This document shows, piece by piece, positions 16,988-26,622 of a stretch of DNA of 64,000 nt. Below the pieces are notes generated by a model that saw only the letters and a program-made list of their open reading frames with translations, had not been told where the DNA came from and searched no databases. Origin of the DNA: Flavobacterium aquariorum (GTDB lineage: Bacteria; Bacteroidota; Bacteroidia; Flavobacteriales; Flavobacteriaceae); NCBI RefSeq assembly GCF_003254745.1, contig NZ_QKXH01000008.1:1-64000 (forward strand), given 5' to 3'. Within the stretch, counting starts at the first letter, position 1. The number at the start of each line of letters is the position of its first letter. The translations under genes were made by a program, and so were the position numbers.

Positions 16988-18250
16988 CTATGTTTTCTGC
17001 TTTTTCTTTCTTGCAGCCGGAAACAATACATTGTTCAAAATTAATCGATAGCCAGGAGAATTGGGATGCAAATCCAGAACTGTTGCGGGATCACCCACTT
17101 GGTGTTGATAATCCTCTGGATCATGACCACCATAAAAAGTGAACATTCCTTTTCCTTTTTCACCGTGTATGTAACGTGCTTCACCATTCAGTTCACAAGT
17201 TCCCATAACCAGAACATTCGATTTTACCAATTCTGGATCAAATGAGGTCGTTTGTCCCATAAACCCTTTGATTAACTGCGTATGATTTTGACACAACATG
17301 CTTGGTATGAAATCCCATTTTGCCGAATATTCCATCAAAGTAAAATAATCCTTATCCATAGGAACCTTTCTTTTTAAGGTCATATCAATATCCGAAAACT
17401 CATATTGCTCAGGTCTTCGCTCCAAAGTGAAATTCTTAAAGGCAAAAGTATTATTAAAATTTAATTTGGACTGATAATTAGCTTCACTGGGATCGCCGTC
17501 AAACATGGATTCACAAATATCAACACCATCTGCCGCCAAAGCAATATCAAAACTATCCGTTGCAGAACACATTGCAAATAAAAACCCTCCTCCAATTACA
17601 AAATCGCGAATTTTTTTGGCAACTGCTCCTTTTTCTTGAGACACTTTTTCGTAACCCAATTTCTTCGCCAATGCCTCTGCCTCTCTCTTTTGATCTATAT
17701 ACCAAGGAATATTTTTATAAGCTGCATAAAACTTTCCATACTGCCCGGTATAATCCTCATGATGCAAGTGCAGCCAATCATAAAGCAATAATTGATCACT
17801 TAACACCTCTTCATCATAAATGGGTGTAAAAGGAATTTCCGCATAGGTTAACACTAAAGTCACGGCATCATCCCAAGGCTGTTTTCCTTTTGGGGTATAA
17901 ACAGCAATTTTGGGTGCTTTTTCCAATATAACAGCTTCCATATTCTGTGAAGGACTTGAAATCTCATTTAAAATTGACGTTTCTTCAGCATCCGAAATGA
18001 CTTCAAAACTCACACCTCGAATTTGGCATTCCTTTCTAATTTCTTCAGCATCTGGCAATAAAAAAGAACCACCACGGTAATTAAGCAACCAACTGGCCTT
18101 ATAGTTTTTGGCTAAACACCAATAGGTAATTCCATACGCTTTAAGATGGTTTTGCTGCGTAGTTTCGTCCATTGGCAACAAAATAAAGGAAGCCCTAGAA
18201 GAAATCGATACTAGAAAAATAAATATAAAAAGAATTCTTTTGCACATCAT
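16988..18250 (-). CDS. Conserved secreted Bacteroidota protein (often labelled asparagine synthetase B)
   Basis: A 420-aa protein with an N-terminal signal peptide (MMCKRILFIFIFLVSISSRA). The mid-region GGGFLFAMCSATDSFDIAL and the late GKGMFTFYGGHDPEDYQHQ suggest a class I glutamine-amidotransferase-like fold, with C in the nucleophile-elbow position. Similar proteins are, as I recall, named asparagine synthetase B, but the synthetase ATP-binding motifs are absent and the leader would place it outside the cytoplasm, so that label looks wrong. Real function unknown. Confidence 0.7.
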   Translation of the reverse strand: MMCKRILFIFIFLVSISSRASFILLPMDETTQQNHLKAYGITYWCLAKNYKASWLLNYRGGSFLLPDAEEIRKECQIRGVSFEVISDAEETSILNEISSPSQNMEAVILEKAPKIAVYTPKGKQPWDDAVTLVLTYAEIPFTPIYDEEVLSDQLLLYDWLHLHHEDYTGQYGKFYAAYKNIPWYIDQKREAEALAKKLGYEKVSQEKGAVAKKIRDFVIGGGFLFAMCSATDSFDIALAADGVDICESMFDGDPSEANYQSKLNFNNTFAFKNFTLERRPEQYEFSDIDMTLKRKVPMDKDYFTLMEYSAKWDFIPSMLCQNHTQLIKGFMGQTTSFDPELVKSNVLVMGTCELNGEARYIHGEKGKGMFTFYGGHDPEDYQHQVGDPATVLDLHPNSPGYRLILNNVLFPAARKKKQKT

Positions 18251-18345
18251 TGAAAACTATTTTAAAACAAAGATAATTGGAAGTAATTAAAGTACTCTTT
18301 TTATCTTTTATAATCATGCAAAAAAAACTTTTTAACATTCAGCTA

Positions 18346-19011
18346 CTAAATATCCAAAGACACTATGGCATTTTGAATGGCGTAAACGACCAGTCCTGCA
18401 ATGTTTTTGGATTCAGTTTTAAGCAACAAATTGTTTCTGTGACCTTCAACAGTTCTGGGACTGATGAATAGTTTTTCACCTATCTCGATGGTGCTTTTTT
18501 GTTTGCAAATAAGCTGCAATACTTCCAATTCACGGGAAGTTATAAAACCAGTATCAAAACTACACTTTGTTTTTTTATTCGCAATTAAATCATTTTGAAT
18601 GATGTTCATCACATATTCTGAATAATAAAATCCTTTTGAGGATACTTCATATATGGTAGCGAATAATTCCTGAGGAGTGGCATTTTTAACCAAATAGGAA
18701 ACAGCTCCCACATCAATCATATTGGCTATAAATGATTTTGAATCGTAACTCGTCAAGGCAATGATTTTTATATCCGAAAAATCTCTATGAATAATTTTAG
18801 TGGCTTCTATCCCATTAAGCAATGGCATTTTCAAATCCATAATCACAATATCGGGTTTGGGATTATTACCCTTAAGAAAATCAATTAATTCAACACCATC
18901 CGAAGCTTCAAAAATTACTTCAATATTTTCTTCCCTGGATAATAAAAAAGAAATTCCTTTTCTAAATAGAACCTCATCATCCACTAAAATTATTTTTATA
19001 GTTTCCTTCAT
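18346..19011 (-). CDS. LuxR/NarL-type response regulator
   Basis: A 221-aa protein with a receiver domain (about 5-120; acidic pair D11-D12, phosphoacceptor D59 in IVIMDLKMP, K near 109) and a C-terminal LuxR helix-turn-helix (about 150-215; TSRELEVLQLICKQKSTIEI, then SPRTVEGHRNNLLLK). It is the partner of the kinase immediately upstream (3 nt between the reading frames). The pair is probably autonomous, as no target gene is obvious next to it. Confidence 0.95.
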   Translation of the reverse strand: MKETIKIILVDDEVLFRKGISFLLSREENIEVIFEASDGVELIDFLKGNNPKPDIVIMDLKMPLLNGIEATKIIHRDFSDIKIIALTSYDSKSFIANMIDVGAVSYLVKNATPQELFATIYEVSSKGFYYSEYVMNIIQNDLIANKKTKCSFDTGFITSRELEVLQLICKQKSTIEIGEKLFISPRTVEGHRNNLLLKTESKNIAGLVVYAIQNAIVSLDI

Positions 19012-19014
19012 AAT

Positions 19015-19686
19015 TTAGAAATTAAAAATCACTGAAATTCCATTATTCATTTGCGATTCAATCGAGAGACTCCCCTCTAAAAAAGCTACCCTACTTACAA
19101 CATTTTTCATTCCAAGACCCTTATGATTTTCCAATTGATTCAATTCAAAACCGATTCCGTTATCTGAATACTTACATGTTCTTTTCCCATCAATTTCATC
19201 AAAAAAAACAGAAATTGACGTTGCTTTTCCATGCTGTATCGAATTAGCAAATAACTCTTGTAAAATTCTAAAAACATGTATGTGATTATCGTTCTCTTTG
19301 AAATCAAATTTTAAATTATTCTCATATTGAATATCAATAGCTACATCATTAATTAATTGGGCACATAATTCTTCAATTCCCGCATGAAGTCCAAATTTAT
19401 CCAATACCGGTGGAAGTAAACTGTGCGTCATTTTTTTGGAACTATTCAAAGCTTTTGACGTGTATTCAATAATGTTTTTGGTGATTTCTTCAATATCCTT
19501 TGGAGGTAAATTAGGAATCTTCAGAAGATGGCAATTCAACGAAATCACATTCAGTTTTGAACATATATTATCATGTAATTCCTGTGCAATTCGCTTTCTA
19601 TCCGATTCTAGCGTACGAATTACTGCTGATAATTGTTTGTTTTTTAGGAAAATATCTAAATTATCAAATTCTAATTTCTTTTCCAT
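19015..19686 (-). CDS. Small cytosolic histidine kinase (HisKA_3 type)
   Basis: A 223-aa kinase of the NarX/DesK class: phosphoacceptor H38 in DRKRIAQELHDN, a dimerisation helix, and a HATPase domain (about 125-223) with LQELFANSIQHGKA (N box) and DNGIGFE / KGLGMKNV (G boxes). No transmembrane segment or sensor domain is present; only about 20 residues precede the dimerisation helix. It must sense through a partner or a very short N-terminus. It lies just upstream of its NarL-type regulator. Confidence 0.93.
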   Translation of the reverse strand: MEKKLEFDNLDIFLKNKQLSAVIRTLESDRKRIAQELHDNICSKLNVISLNCHLLKIPNLPPKDIEEITKNIIEYTSKALNSSKKMTHSLLPPVLDKFGLHAGIEELCAQLINDVAIDIQYENNLKFDFKENDNHIHVFRILQELFANSIQHGKATSISVFFDEIDGKRTCKYSDNGIGFELNQLENHKGLGMKNVVSRVAFLEGSLSIESQMNNGISVIFNF

Positions 19687-20018
19687 ATTGTTTTTATTGT
19701 AAGTATAACTAACATTTCCTTATCGTATATATAATTTTGCATTATTTATCTCATTTTAAATCAATAAACATACACTTTGTCTAATTTTCGCAACTTTAGA
19801 CGACAAATATAATTACATTTGGCTATTTTCCTAATAAAATTAAATAAATTTTTATCAGCACAAACATAGTAAAAATTACTATTTTAGAAGAACAAAAAAA
19901 TTTAAATTACTGTAAACCAGTATAATAATAAGTAAATAAAAAATAAGTTCACAAAAAAAGGAGAATATCTTATCTTCATAAAATATTCTCCTTTTTTTCG
20001 AAATACTATTTTAAAATT
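19687..20018. other. AT-rich spacer before the kinase gene, with dnaB terminator
   Basis: No supportable gene. It holds the dnaB terminator (19953-19998) and the leftward upstream region of the kinase gene. A rightward TAATTTTG at 19731-19738 has no gene behind it. Confidence 0.4.
19953..19998. terminator. Terminator after dnaB
   Basis: Sixteen-bp stem AAAAAAAGGAGAATAT / ATATTCTCCTTTTTTT with a 14-nt loop. In the leftward direction it lies 20 nt past the dnaB stop and ends in seven T. Confidence 0.9.
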
Positions 20019-21566
20019 TTAAAAAGGAACATCACCGTCATCATCTTCATCATTATTAAAATTACTCCCGAAAGCCTCATTTGCCGATGGAAGATTTTTG
20101 GTTATAAATGAATTTTCATCATGATTCATGCTGGATGGCAAATCATCGTAACCACCGCTATAATCTTCTAAATTGTCAAATCGACCTAAATGACCAATAA
20201 ATTTCAAACGAACATTTTCTATACCACCATTTCTATGTTTGGCAATCATGATTTCTGCTTGACCAGCAGTTGGAGAGGCTTCTTCATCATCCCACTCATC
20301 AATTTTGTAATATTCAGGTCGGTATAAAAATGAAACGATATCAGCATCCTGCTCAATTGCTCCAGATTCACGAAGATCCGAAAGCAAGGGTCTTTTACTG
20401 GAACCACGTGTTTCAACAGCACGCGATAATTGCGAAAGTGCAATCACAGGAATATTCAACTCTTTCGCCAAAGCCTTTAAATTTCGGGAAATTGTGGAAA
20501 TTTCCTGCTCTCTGTTTCCTCCGCCTTTTCCATTTCCGCCAGCAGTCATCAGCTGCAAATAATCAATAATGATAATTTTTATACCATGTTGCGACACCAA
20601 ACGTCGTGCTTTTGCACGTAAATCAAAAATGGATAAAGAAGGTGTATCATCTATATAAAGTGGTGCTTTTTCTAAGTTCTTAACTTTGGTACTAAGCTGT
20701 TCCCACTCGTGTTTTTCTAATTTTCCGGTACGTAACTTCTCTGAAGACAAACCTGTTTCAGAAGAAATCAACCTAGTAATCAACTGTACGGATGCCATCT
20801 CCAACGAAAACAAAGCAACTGGATGTCCAAAATCGATAGCTATATTTCTAGCCATCGATAATACAAAAGCAGTTTTTCCCATTGCAGGTCTCGCCGCAAT
20901 AATAATTAAATCACTTGGCTGCCAACCCGAAGTTAGTTTGTCTAACTTATCAAAACCAGTAGCAACACCACTAAGTCCTTCTTGGCCTGCAATTTCTTCA
21001 ATACGCTTTTTTGCTTGCAAAACTAAACTCTGAGCCGTTTCGGAACTACGTTTGATATTTCCTTGTGTCACTTCATAAAGTTTAGATTCAGCTTTGTCCA
21101 ACAAATCAAATACATCAGTAGTTTCATCATACGAATCTTCAATAATTTCAGAGGAAATTCGAATTAAACTTCGTTGAATAAATTTTTGCAGAATAATTCT
21201 GGAATGAAATTCAATATGTGCCGATGAGGAAATCTTTTGTGTAAGCTGAATTAAATAAAAATCACCTCCTGCAAGATCTAATTTAGCAGTTTTTCGAAGT
21301 TGAGCCGAAACGGTCAGCAAATCGATCGGTTGTGTGTCATTAAATAATTGAACAATGGCCTCAAAAATATATTTGTGAGCATCTTTATAAAATGCATCAG
21401 CTTGCAGAATATCAATTACATCATCTACCCCTTTTTTATCAATCATCATTGCCCCAAGCACTGCTTCTTCTAAATCTAATGCTTGTGGTGGTAATTTTCC
21501 TTTTTCTAGGTTTATAATTGTTGTTTTGTCCACTTTAACCGGACTAATATTTTTGAAATTTTCCAT
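20019..21566 (-). CDS. dnaB: Replicative DNA helicase DnaB
   Basis: A 515-aa hexameric helicase that unwinds DNA ahead of the replication fork. The N-terminal DnaB domain (about 25-130, with PQALDLEEAVLGAMM) is followed by the RecA-like motor: Walker A in AARPAMGKTAFVLSMARN, Walker B in IIIIDYLQLM, and the RGSSKRPLLSDLRESGAIEQ switch. An acidic tail (DDEDDDGDVPF at the end) is typical of the family in this phylum. The -7-like TACTTTCG (21571-21578) with -33 TTG (21600-21602) would start transcription almost at the ATG, so the message may be leaderless. No intein is present. Confidence 0.97.
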   Translation of the reverse strand: MENFKNISPVKVDKTTIINLEKGKLPPQALDLEEAVLGAMMIDKKGVDDVIDILQADAFYKDAHKYIFEAIVQLFNDTQPIDLLTVSAQLRKTAKLDLAGGDFYLIQLTQKISSSAHIEFHSRIILQKFIQRSLIRISSEIIEDSYDETTDVFDLLDKAESKLYEVTQGNIKRSSETAQSLVLQAKKRIEEIAGQEGLSGVATGFDKLDKLTSGWQPSDLIIIAARPAMGKTAFVLSMARNIAIDFGHPVALFSLEMASVQLITRLISSETGLSSEKLRTGKLEKHEWEQLSTKVKNLEKAPLYIDDTPSLSIFDLRAKARRLVSQHGIKIIIIDYLQLMTAGGNGKGGGNREQEISTISRNLKALAKELNIPVIALSQLSRAVETRGSSKRPLLSDLRESGAIEQDADIVSFLYRPEYYKIDEWDDEEASPTAGQAEIMIAKHRNGGIENVRLKFIGHLGRFDNLEDYSGGYDDLPSSMNHDENSFITKNLPSANEAFGSNFNNDEDDDGDVPF

Positions 21567-21570
21567 GTAG

Positions 21571-21602
21571 CGAAAGTAACTAAAATTAAAAAAAAATCAC
21601 AA
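21571..21602 (-). promoter_or_regulatory. dnaB promoter, possibly leaderless
   Basis: Minus strand: -33 TTG (21600-21602), 21-bp spacer, -7 TACTTTCG (21571-21578, one mismatch to TAnnTTTG). The expected start of transcription is about 21565, at the dnaB ATG (21566). Confidence 0.5.
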
Positions 21603-21651
21603 TTGAGTTATTATAATTTATTGTTTATAAATACCTGTTTTTTGTTTATAA

Positions 21652-21686
21652 CCAAAAAAAAATCCGAAACTGTAAGGCTTCGGATT
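21652..21686 (-). terminator. Terminator after accA
   Basis: Stem AATCCGAA / TTCGGATT (21661-21668 with 21679-21686), loop of 10 nt; the leftward transcript ends in a run of T. It lies about 20 nt past the accA stop. Confidence 0.88.
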
Positions 21687-21706
21687 AAGGTCTTAAAAAT
21701 GGCGGT

Positions 21707-22660
21707 TTATTCTTTGAACTCTCCCATTTTACAGTATTTATCCATTCTCTGAGCGATTAATTCCTCTGTTGATAAGTCTTTCAATTCATTATATCCTTTT
21801 ATGATATATTGTTCAACTGTAGTAAAAGTAGTCGCTCTGTCATAATGAGCTCCACCTAATGGTTCTGGAATAATATCGTCAACTAATTTTTGTTTTTTCA
21901 TATCGGCAGAAGTCAATTTTAAGGCTTCGGCAGCTTGCTCTTTGAAATCCCAACTTTTCCATAAAATTGATGAACAAGATTCTGGCGAAATTACAGAATA
22001 CCATGTGTTTTCCAACATATAAACACGGTCTCCAACACCAATTCCCAATGCTCCACCTGATGCTCCTTCACCAACAATAATAGTTATAATTGGCACTTTT
22101 AAACGAACCATTTCAAAAATATTTCTTGCAATAGCTTCTCCTTGTCCGCGCTCTTCGGCTTCTAAACCTGGATAAGCCCCCGGAGTGTCAATTAAAGTAA
22201 CTACTGGGATATTAAACTTCTCAGCCATTTTCATCAAACGCAATGCTTTTCTATATCCTTCAGGATTTGCCATCCCAAAATTTCTATACTGACGCGTCTT
22301 GGTATTGAATCCTTTTTGTTGTCCAACGATCATAAAAGATTGACCTCCTATTTTTCCTAAACCACCAATCATGGCTTTATCATCTTTAAATCCTCTGTCC
22401 CCATGAAGTTCTAGAAAAGTATCTCCGCAAATCCCTCTGATATGGTCCAAAGTGTAAGGCCTGCTTGGATGTCTTGATAACTGCACACGTTGCCAAGCAG
22501 TTAAGTTTTTATAAATCTGTTTTTTGGTCTCCTCTAATTTTTTGTTGATTTGTTTGCAAGTATTTGTAACATCAACATCCGATTCTAAACCAATAACAAC
22601 ACATTTATCTAATTGTTCTGTAAGTTCTTTTATTGGAAGCTCAAAATCTAAATATTCCAT
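21707..22660 (-). CDS. accA: Acetyl-CoA carboxylase carboxyltransferase subunit alpha
   Basis: A 317-aa subunit of the complex that makes malonyl-CoA for fatty-acid synthesis. It has the E. coli-like length and the family features [48 protein letters not shown] and [23 protein letters not shown]. It is cytoplasmic and pairs with AccD, which is not in this window. A minus-strand -7 TATATTTG lies at 22710-22717. A terminator follows. Confidence 0.97.
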   Translation of the reverse strand: MEYLDFELPIKELTEQLDKCVVIGLESDVDVTNTCKQINKKLEETKKQIYKNLTAWQRVQLSRHPSRPYTLDHIRGICGDTFLELHGDRGFKDDKAMIGGLGKIGGQSFMIVGQQKGFNTKTRQYRNFGMANPEGYRKALRLMKMAEKFNIPVVTLIDTPGAYPGLEAEERGQGEAIARNIFEMVRLKVPIITIIVGEGASGGALGIGVGDRVYMLENTWYSVISPESCSSILWKSWDFKEQAAEALKLTSADMKKQKLVDDIIPEPLGGAHYDRATTFTTVEQYIIKGYNELKDLSTEELIAQRMDKYCKMGEFKE

Positions 22661-22788
22661 AGGATTTGTGCGTATTTATTATTGTTTTTAATTTTTCGAT
22701 TTGGAACTGCAAATATAAAATTTAATATCGTTATACACTTATTTTTTTATTCAAGTAGAAAAAATAGGTGTTACGGCAATTAAAAATC

Positions 22789-23676
22789 TTACAATTCATC
22801 TTCTTTTCTATAATGTTTTATAATACCGTTTAAGAGTACCGTAATCACAATTACAACAGCTCCAATATAAAACTCCGTACTCATTTTTTCTTTTCCGCCA
22901 ATGATAAAAAAAGCAAGCACTATGCCGTAAACAGGCTCTAAATTAGTCGTTAACATCACCGTATAGGGCGATAATTGTCGCATTACTTTTACCGAAGCCG
23001 TAAAGGCATAAGCGGTACAAATGGACGCTAAAATTAGAATCAAAATCCAATTTTTGGCAGACAACACAAAAAAGTCAGTATTGAAAGAACCTTGAAATAG
23101 AAAATAGATTGAAATAAAAATAAAACCGGCCAAAAATTCATAAAATGAAATCACCGAAGGGTCATGATCTGCGATTAACTTTCCATTTATTAAAGTAAAT
23201 AGTACTCCCAATATTATGGAGACCAATGCCAATAACATACCACTCCAATAATTAATCTCCACTTGCATGATTAATCCTAAACCCGCAATGATAATCAATC
23301 CAAAGAAAACCTCATACCAAAGTACTTTTCGTCCGTAGAACAAAGGCTCCAACAAGGAGGCAAAAAATGCACCCAATGAAAAAACAGATAAGGTTATGGA
23401 TACAGTTGAGACTTTTATCGCTCCAAAAAAGGTAATCCAATGCAGCGCTATCAAAAGACCAACAAATATGAATTTGACTAATGACTTGGGAGCAACTTTA
23501 AATGATTTCTTTTTGACAGCAAGAAAAACAGCAATAAAGATTGCCGCAAAAAACATTCTGTACCAAACCAAAAATTGAGACTGTATCGTAATTAATGCAC
23601 CCAAAATCGCTGTAAACCCCCAAATAAAAACAATTAAATGTAGATTAAGGTAACTTCTTAAATTATCGTTTCGCAT
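22789..23676 (-). CDS. EamA/DMT-family membrane transporter
   Basis: A 295-aa inner-membrane protein of about 10 hydrophobic helices arranged as two EamA repeats, the drug/metabolite transporter fold (second repeat from about residue 150). The substrate is not predictable. The start overlaps the end of the LptF/LptG-like gene by 14 nt, so the two are translationally linked. Confidence 0.9.
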   Translation of the reverse strand: MRNDNLRSYLNLHLIVFIWGFTAILGALITIQSQFLVWYRMFFAAIFIAVFLAVKKKSFKVAPKSLVKFIFVGLLIALHWITFFGAIKVSTVSITLSVFSLGAFFASLLEPLFYGRKVLWYEVFFGLIIIAGLGLIMQVEINYWSGMLLALVSIILGVLFTLINGKLIADHDPSVISFYEFLAGFIFISIYFLFQGSFNTDFFVLSAKNWILILILASICTAYAFTASVKVMRQLSPYTVMLTTNLEPVYGIVLAFFIIGGKEKMSTEFYIGAVVIVITVLLNGIIKHYRKEDEL

Positions 23677-24751
23677 TTCGTAATAAATAAACAGCTAATA
23701 TTCCAAAAACAATGTTGGGTAACCAAACGGCCAAAAGTGGTGAAAATGCAGATTTTTCGGCCAACACACCAAATATCTTATCAAAAAAGACAAATGAAAA
23801 CGCCACTGCTATTCCAATGGCCAAATTGACTCCCATTCCCCCTCTTCGCTTCATTGACGAAACAGAAACAGCAATAATAGTCAATATAAATGCCGAAACG
23901 GGAACGCTGAATTTTTTATACAAAACAACCAAATAAACATTGATATTGGATGAACCACGTTTTCTTTCCTTCTCGATAAAAGCTTTCAAATCCCCAAGAC
24001 TTAGAGTCTCGGCAATATAAACCACTGGTGCCAAATCCTCCAGATCAAAACTGAACTTCATCTTCTTTTCCGGTGCTTTTTCGATCACGTCCCCTTCTTT
24101 TCCAACGATTCTTTTGGTATAATCAAATAAAGAATAATTCTTTTCTTTAGGATTCCATTTGATTCTGCTAGCCGTTATTTTGTATTCTAATTTCTCTTTT
24201 TTAAATCGCTCCAATGAAAAATTGTAAGCCATTTGAGATTCATTATTAAAGCTATTTACATAGATAAACTCATTATCGCTTATCTGTCTGTAAACATCGG
24301 TATTATCACCCCGCATGAGCGCCTTCCCATCATTCCGCAGATAAGTGTACCGGAAATTATTGTAACCCTCACTTGATACGGGAATAACCCAAAACCCCAT
24401 GAGCAAAACGATAACAGATACTATGGAAGCCCCTATAATATAAGGTCTCATGAATCGAGTAAACGAAATTCCTGAGCTTAAAATAGCAATAATCTCTGTG
24501 TCATTTGCTAATTTTGAGGTAAACCAAATAACCGATATAAACAAAAATATCGGAAAGAGGTTATTCATAAAGTAAATCGTAAAATGATAGTAATAAATGG
24601 CGATTTTTAAAACCGGCACTTTATTCTCAATCATTTTATTGATTTTCTCGGATATATCAATAATCATCCCAATAGGAGCAAATAACAAAAGCATCACCGC
24701 AAAAGTGGCTAAATATCTTTTTAAAATATATTTGTCTATTATTGTTAGCAT
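23663..24751 (-). CDS. LptF/LptG-family permease of LPS export
   Basis: A 362-aa protein of the YjgP/YjgQ family: three N-terminal helices, a periplasmic jellyroll domain (about 130-265) and three C-terminal helices. The start MLTIIDKYILKRYLATFAVM is typical. It works with LptB and LptC to pull lipopolysaccharide from the inner membrane. Length is nearer LptG (360 aa in E. coli), but F and G cannot be separated safely. The end overlaps the EamA gene. Confidence 0.9.
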   Translation of the reverse strand: MLTIIDKYILKRYLATFAVMLLLFAPIGMIIDISEKINKMIENKVPVLKIAIYYYHFTIYFMNNLFPIFLFISVIWFTSKLANDTEIIAILSSGISFTRFMRPYIIGASIVSVIVLLMGFWVIPVSSEGYNNFRYTYLRNDGKALMRGDNTDVYRQISDNEFIYVNSFNNESQMAYNFSLERFKKEKLEYKITASRIKWNPKEKNYSLFDYTKRIVGKEGDVIEKAPEKKMKFSFDLEDLAPVVYIAETLSLGDLKAFIEKERKRGSSNINVYLVVLYKKFSVPVSAFILTIIAVSVSSMKRRGGMGVNLAIGIAVAFSFVFFDKIFGVLAEKSAFSPLLAVWLPNIVFGILAVYLLRNAKR

Positions 24752-24860
24752 AGTATAGGTTATTAGGTTTAAACGTTTAGAAGTTTAGAATTTGAAAGTT
24801 TAGAAACTAAATCTTCTAAGTCTCCCTAAGCCTTCTAAACTTATAAACCTTCTAAACTTT
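24752..24860. repeat. Spacer of repeated TTCTAAACTT / AAGTTTAGAA
   Basis: Between tgt and the LPS permease gene, AGTTTAGAA occurs three times (24778-24825) and is mirrored by TTCTAAACTT twice (24834-24860), giving a long imperfect hairpin. It may end tgt transcription or process the message. Confidence 0.5.
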
Positions 24861-25991
24861 TTAAAGTCGTTGGCTCATATTTTTCACCATCATTTCTTTC
24901 CATGGTTTAAAATCGCCCGCTAAGATATGTCTTCTGGCCTCACGAACCAACCACATATAGAAACCTAGATTATGTATCGTGGCAATTTGTTTCCCCAAAT
25001 ATTCATTTGCAGCAAACAAGTGACGCAAATAGGCTTTCGTATATTCAGTATCAACAAAAGTATAGCCCATTTCATCCAGTGGAGAAAAATCGGCTTCCCA
25101 TTTCTTATTCTTGATATTGATAGTTCCGTTAGCCGTAAACAACATTCCGTTTCTGGCATTACGCGTAGGCATCACACAGTCAAACATGTCAATTCCAAGA
25201 GCGATGTTCTCAAGAATATTGATTGGAGTTCCCACTCCCATCAAATAACGAGGTTTGTCTTCAGGTAGAATTTCGCAAACAACTTCAGTCATAGCGTACA
25301 TTTCTTCAGCAGGTTCACCTACCGAAAGTCCACCAATCGCATTTCCTTGCTGATTCGAATTGGCAATATATTCAGCCGATTGTCTTCTTAAATCTTTATA
25401 AGTACTTCCTTGTATGATTGGAAAAAAAGTTTGCTCATAACCATATTTAAAAGGCAATTTATCCAAATGATTGATACAACGATCCAACCAGCGGTGCGTC
25501 ATATGCATTGAGCGTTGTGCATAACGATAATCACAAGGATAAGGTGTACACTCATCAAAAGCCATAATAATATCGGCCCCAATGGTACGTTGAATTTCCA
25601 TCACATTCTCTGGTGTGAAAAAATGATATGAACCATCGATATGTGATTTGAATTTTACCCCTTCTTCCTTAATTTTGCGGTTTGCAGAAAGAGAATACAC
25701 TTGATATCCACCAGAGTCCGTCAAAATATTACGATCCCAATTCATGAATTTATGCAATCCTCCTGCTTTTTCAAGAATTTCGGTTTGCGGACGCAAATAC
25801 AAATGATAAGTATTTCCAAGAATAATATCTGGGTTTATTTCTTCCTTCAATTCCCGTTGATGCACCCCTTTTACTGATGCAACCGTCCCAACAGGCATAA
25901 AAATAGGCGTTTCAATAACACCGTGATCTGTAGTAATACTTCCCGCACGAGCTTTCGACTGCGGATCCGTTTTTAGTAAATCAAACTTCAT
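24861..25991 (-). CDS. tgt: tRNA-guanine(34) transglycosylase
   Basis: A 376-aa enzyme that swaps guanine-34 for preQ1 in GUN-anticodon tRNAs on the route to queuosine. Visible are LTDSGGYQVYSLS, FDECTPYP, GGLSVGE and the nucleophile region FDCVMPTRNARNG. Where most bacterial Tgt carry the zinc motif CxCxxC, this one has EMGYTFVDTEYTKAYLRHL with no cysteines, though the fourth-ligand His in TIHNLGFY remains. I recall this as a shared trait of Bacteroidota Tgt. The 5' region carries a TCCCGA-CCGT-TCGGGA hairpin (26004-26019). Confidence 0.95.
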   Translation of the reverse strand: MKFDLLKTDPQSKARAGSITTDHGVIETPIFMPVGTVASVKGVHQRELKEEINPDIILGNTYHLYLRPQTEILEKAGGLHKFMNWDRNILTDSGGYQVYSLSANRKIKEEGVKFKSHIDGSYHFFTPENVMEIQRTIGADIIMAFDECTPYPCDYRYAQRSMHMTHRWLDRCINHLDKLPFKYGYEQTFFPIIQGSTYKDLRRQSAEYIANSNQQGNAIGGLSVGEPAEEMYAMTEVVCEILPEDKPRYLMGVGTPINILENIALGIDMFDCVMPTRNARNGMLFTANGTINIKNKKWEADFSPLDEMGYTFVDTEYTKAYLRHLFAANEYLGKQIATIHNLGFYMWLVREARRHILAGDFKPWKEMMVKNMSQRL

Positions 25992-26622
25992 ATTTGCGTT
26001 TTTCTCCCGACCGTTCGGGACGGCAAAGATAGGTTAATTTGAAAATTAGATAATTACTTCAATTGAAAAATTAAAAATGTTTTATGAATTCAAGTTTAGT
26101 ATGCTTTCGAGATTGAATCATTCGCTGTCGCTTTACTTCCATTACAATGCTAAAAAGAGTGCCGAAACTATCTCTCACAAATTAAACTTCAAGCAGAAAA
26201 AAACTAAACATTATAAAAAACCAAAGTATTAAACATCAATAAATCAGAGCTTATAAATCCATTTTATTTTTAAATAAAATACTACTAACCAAATACTTAA
26301 TTAAAAATAAATCCTTCATTTACACTTACCTCAAAAAGATATTTTGCTACCTTTGAGATACATCTATTCAGTCCCATTTTGGTTCAATCATCACAAATAA
26401 CACTAATAAAAAACCAATAAACAGTTTACTGAATATAGCACATAAATCAGAATGCTTTTTTAACAATTAAGCTCTTTGTCTTTTCGCAAAAACCTACTTT
26501 TTTATTAAATAAAGCAAAACCGATTTACGTTTAAAATTGACATATACAACCATTCTATTTCCAAAATCTGAGAATAGAAATGATGATAACAATATCTTAT
26601 TCACCCTAAAATTAGTTTTAAC
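25992..26622. other. Long AT-rich intergenic region
   Basis: It holds the tgt upstream region (hairpin TCCCGA/TCGGGA near 26004-26019; leftward -7 TATCTTTG at 26024-26031). A rightward -7-like TACCTTTG lies at 26348-26355. A 51-codon frame (26077-26232) has basic composition but no recognisable family and is not called as a gene. The rest, up to the operon start at 26623, shows no clear signal. Confidence 0.45.

Noticed and set aside
26077-26232. 51-codon open frame in the tgt/LolA-like spacer
   Set aside because: No recognisable family, no promoter in place, and a length expected by chance in this sequence; noted but not called.
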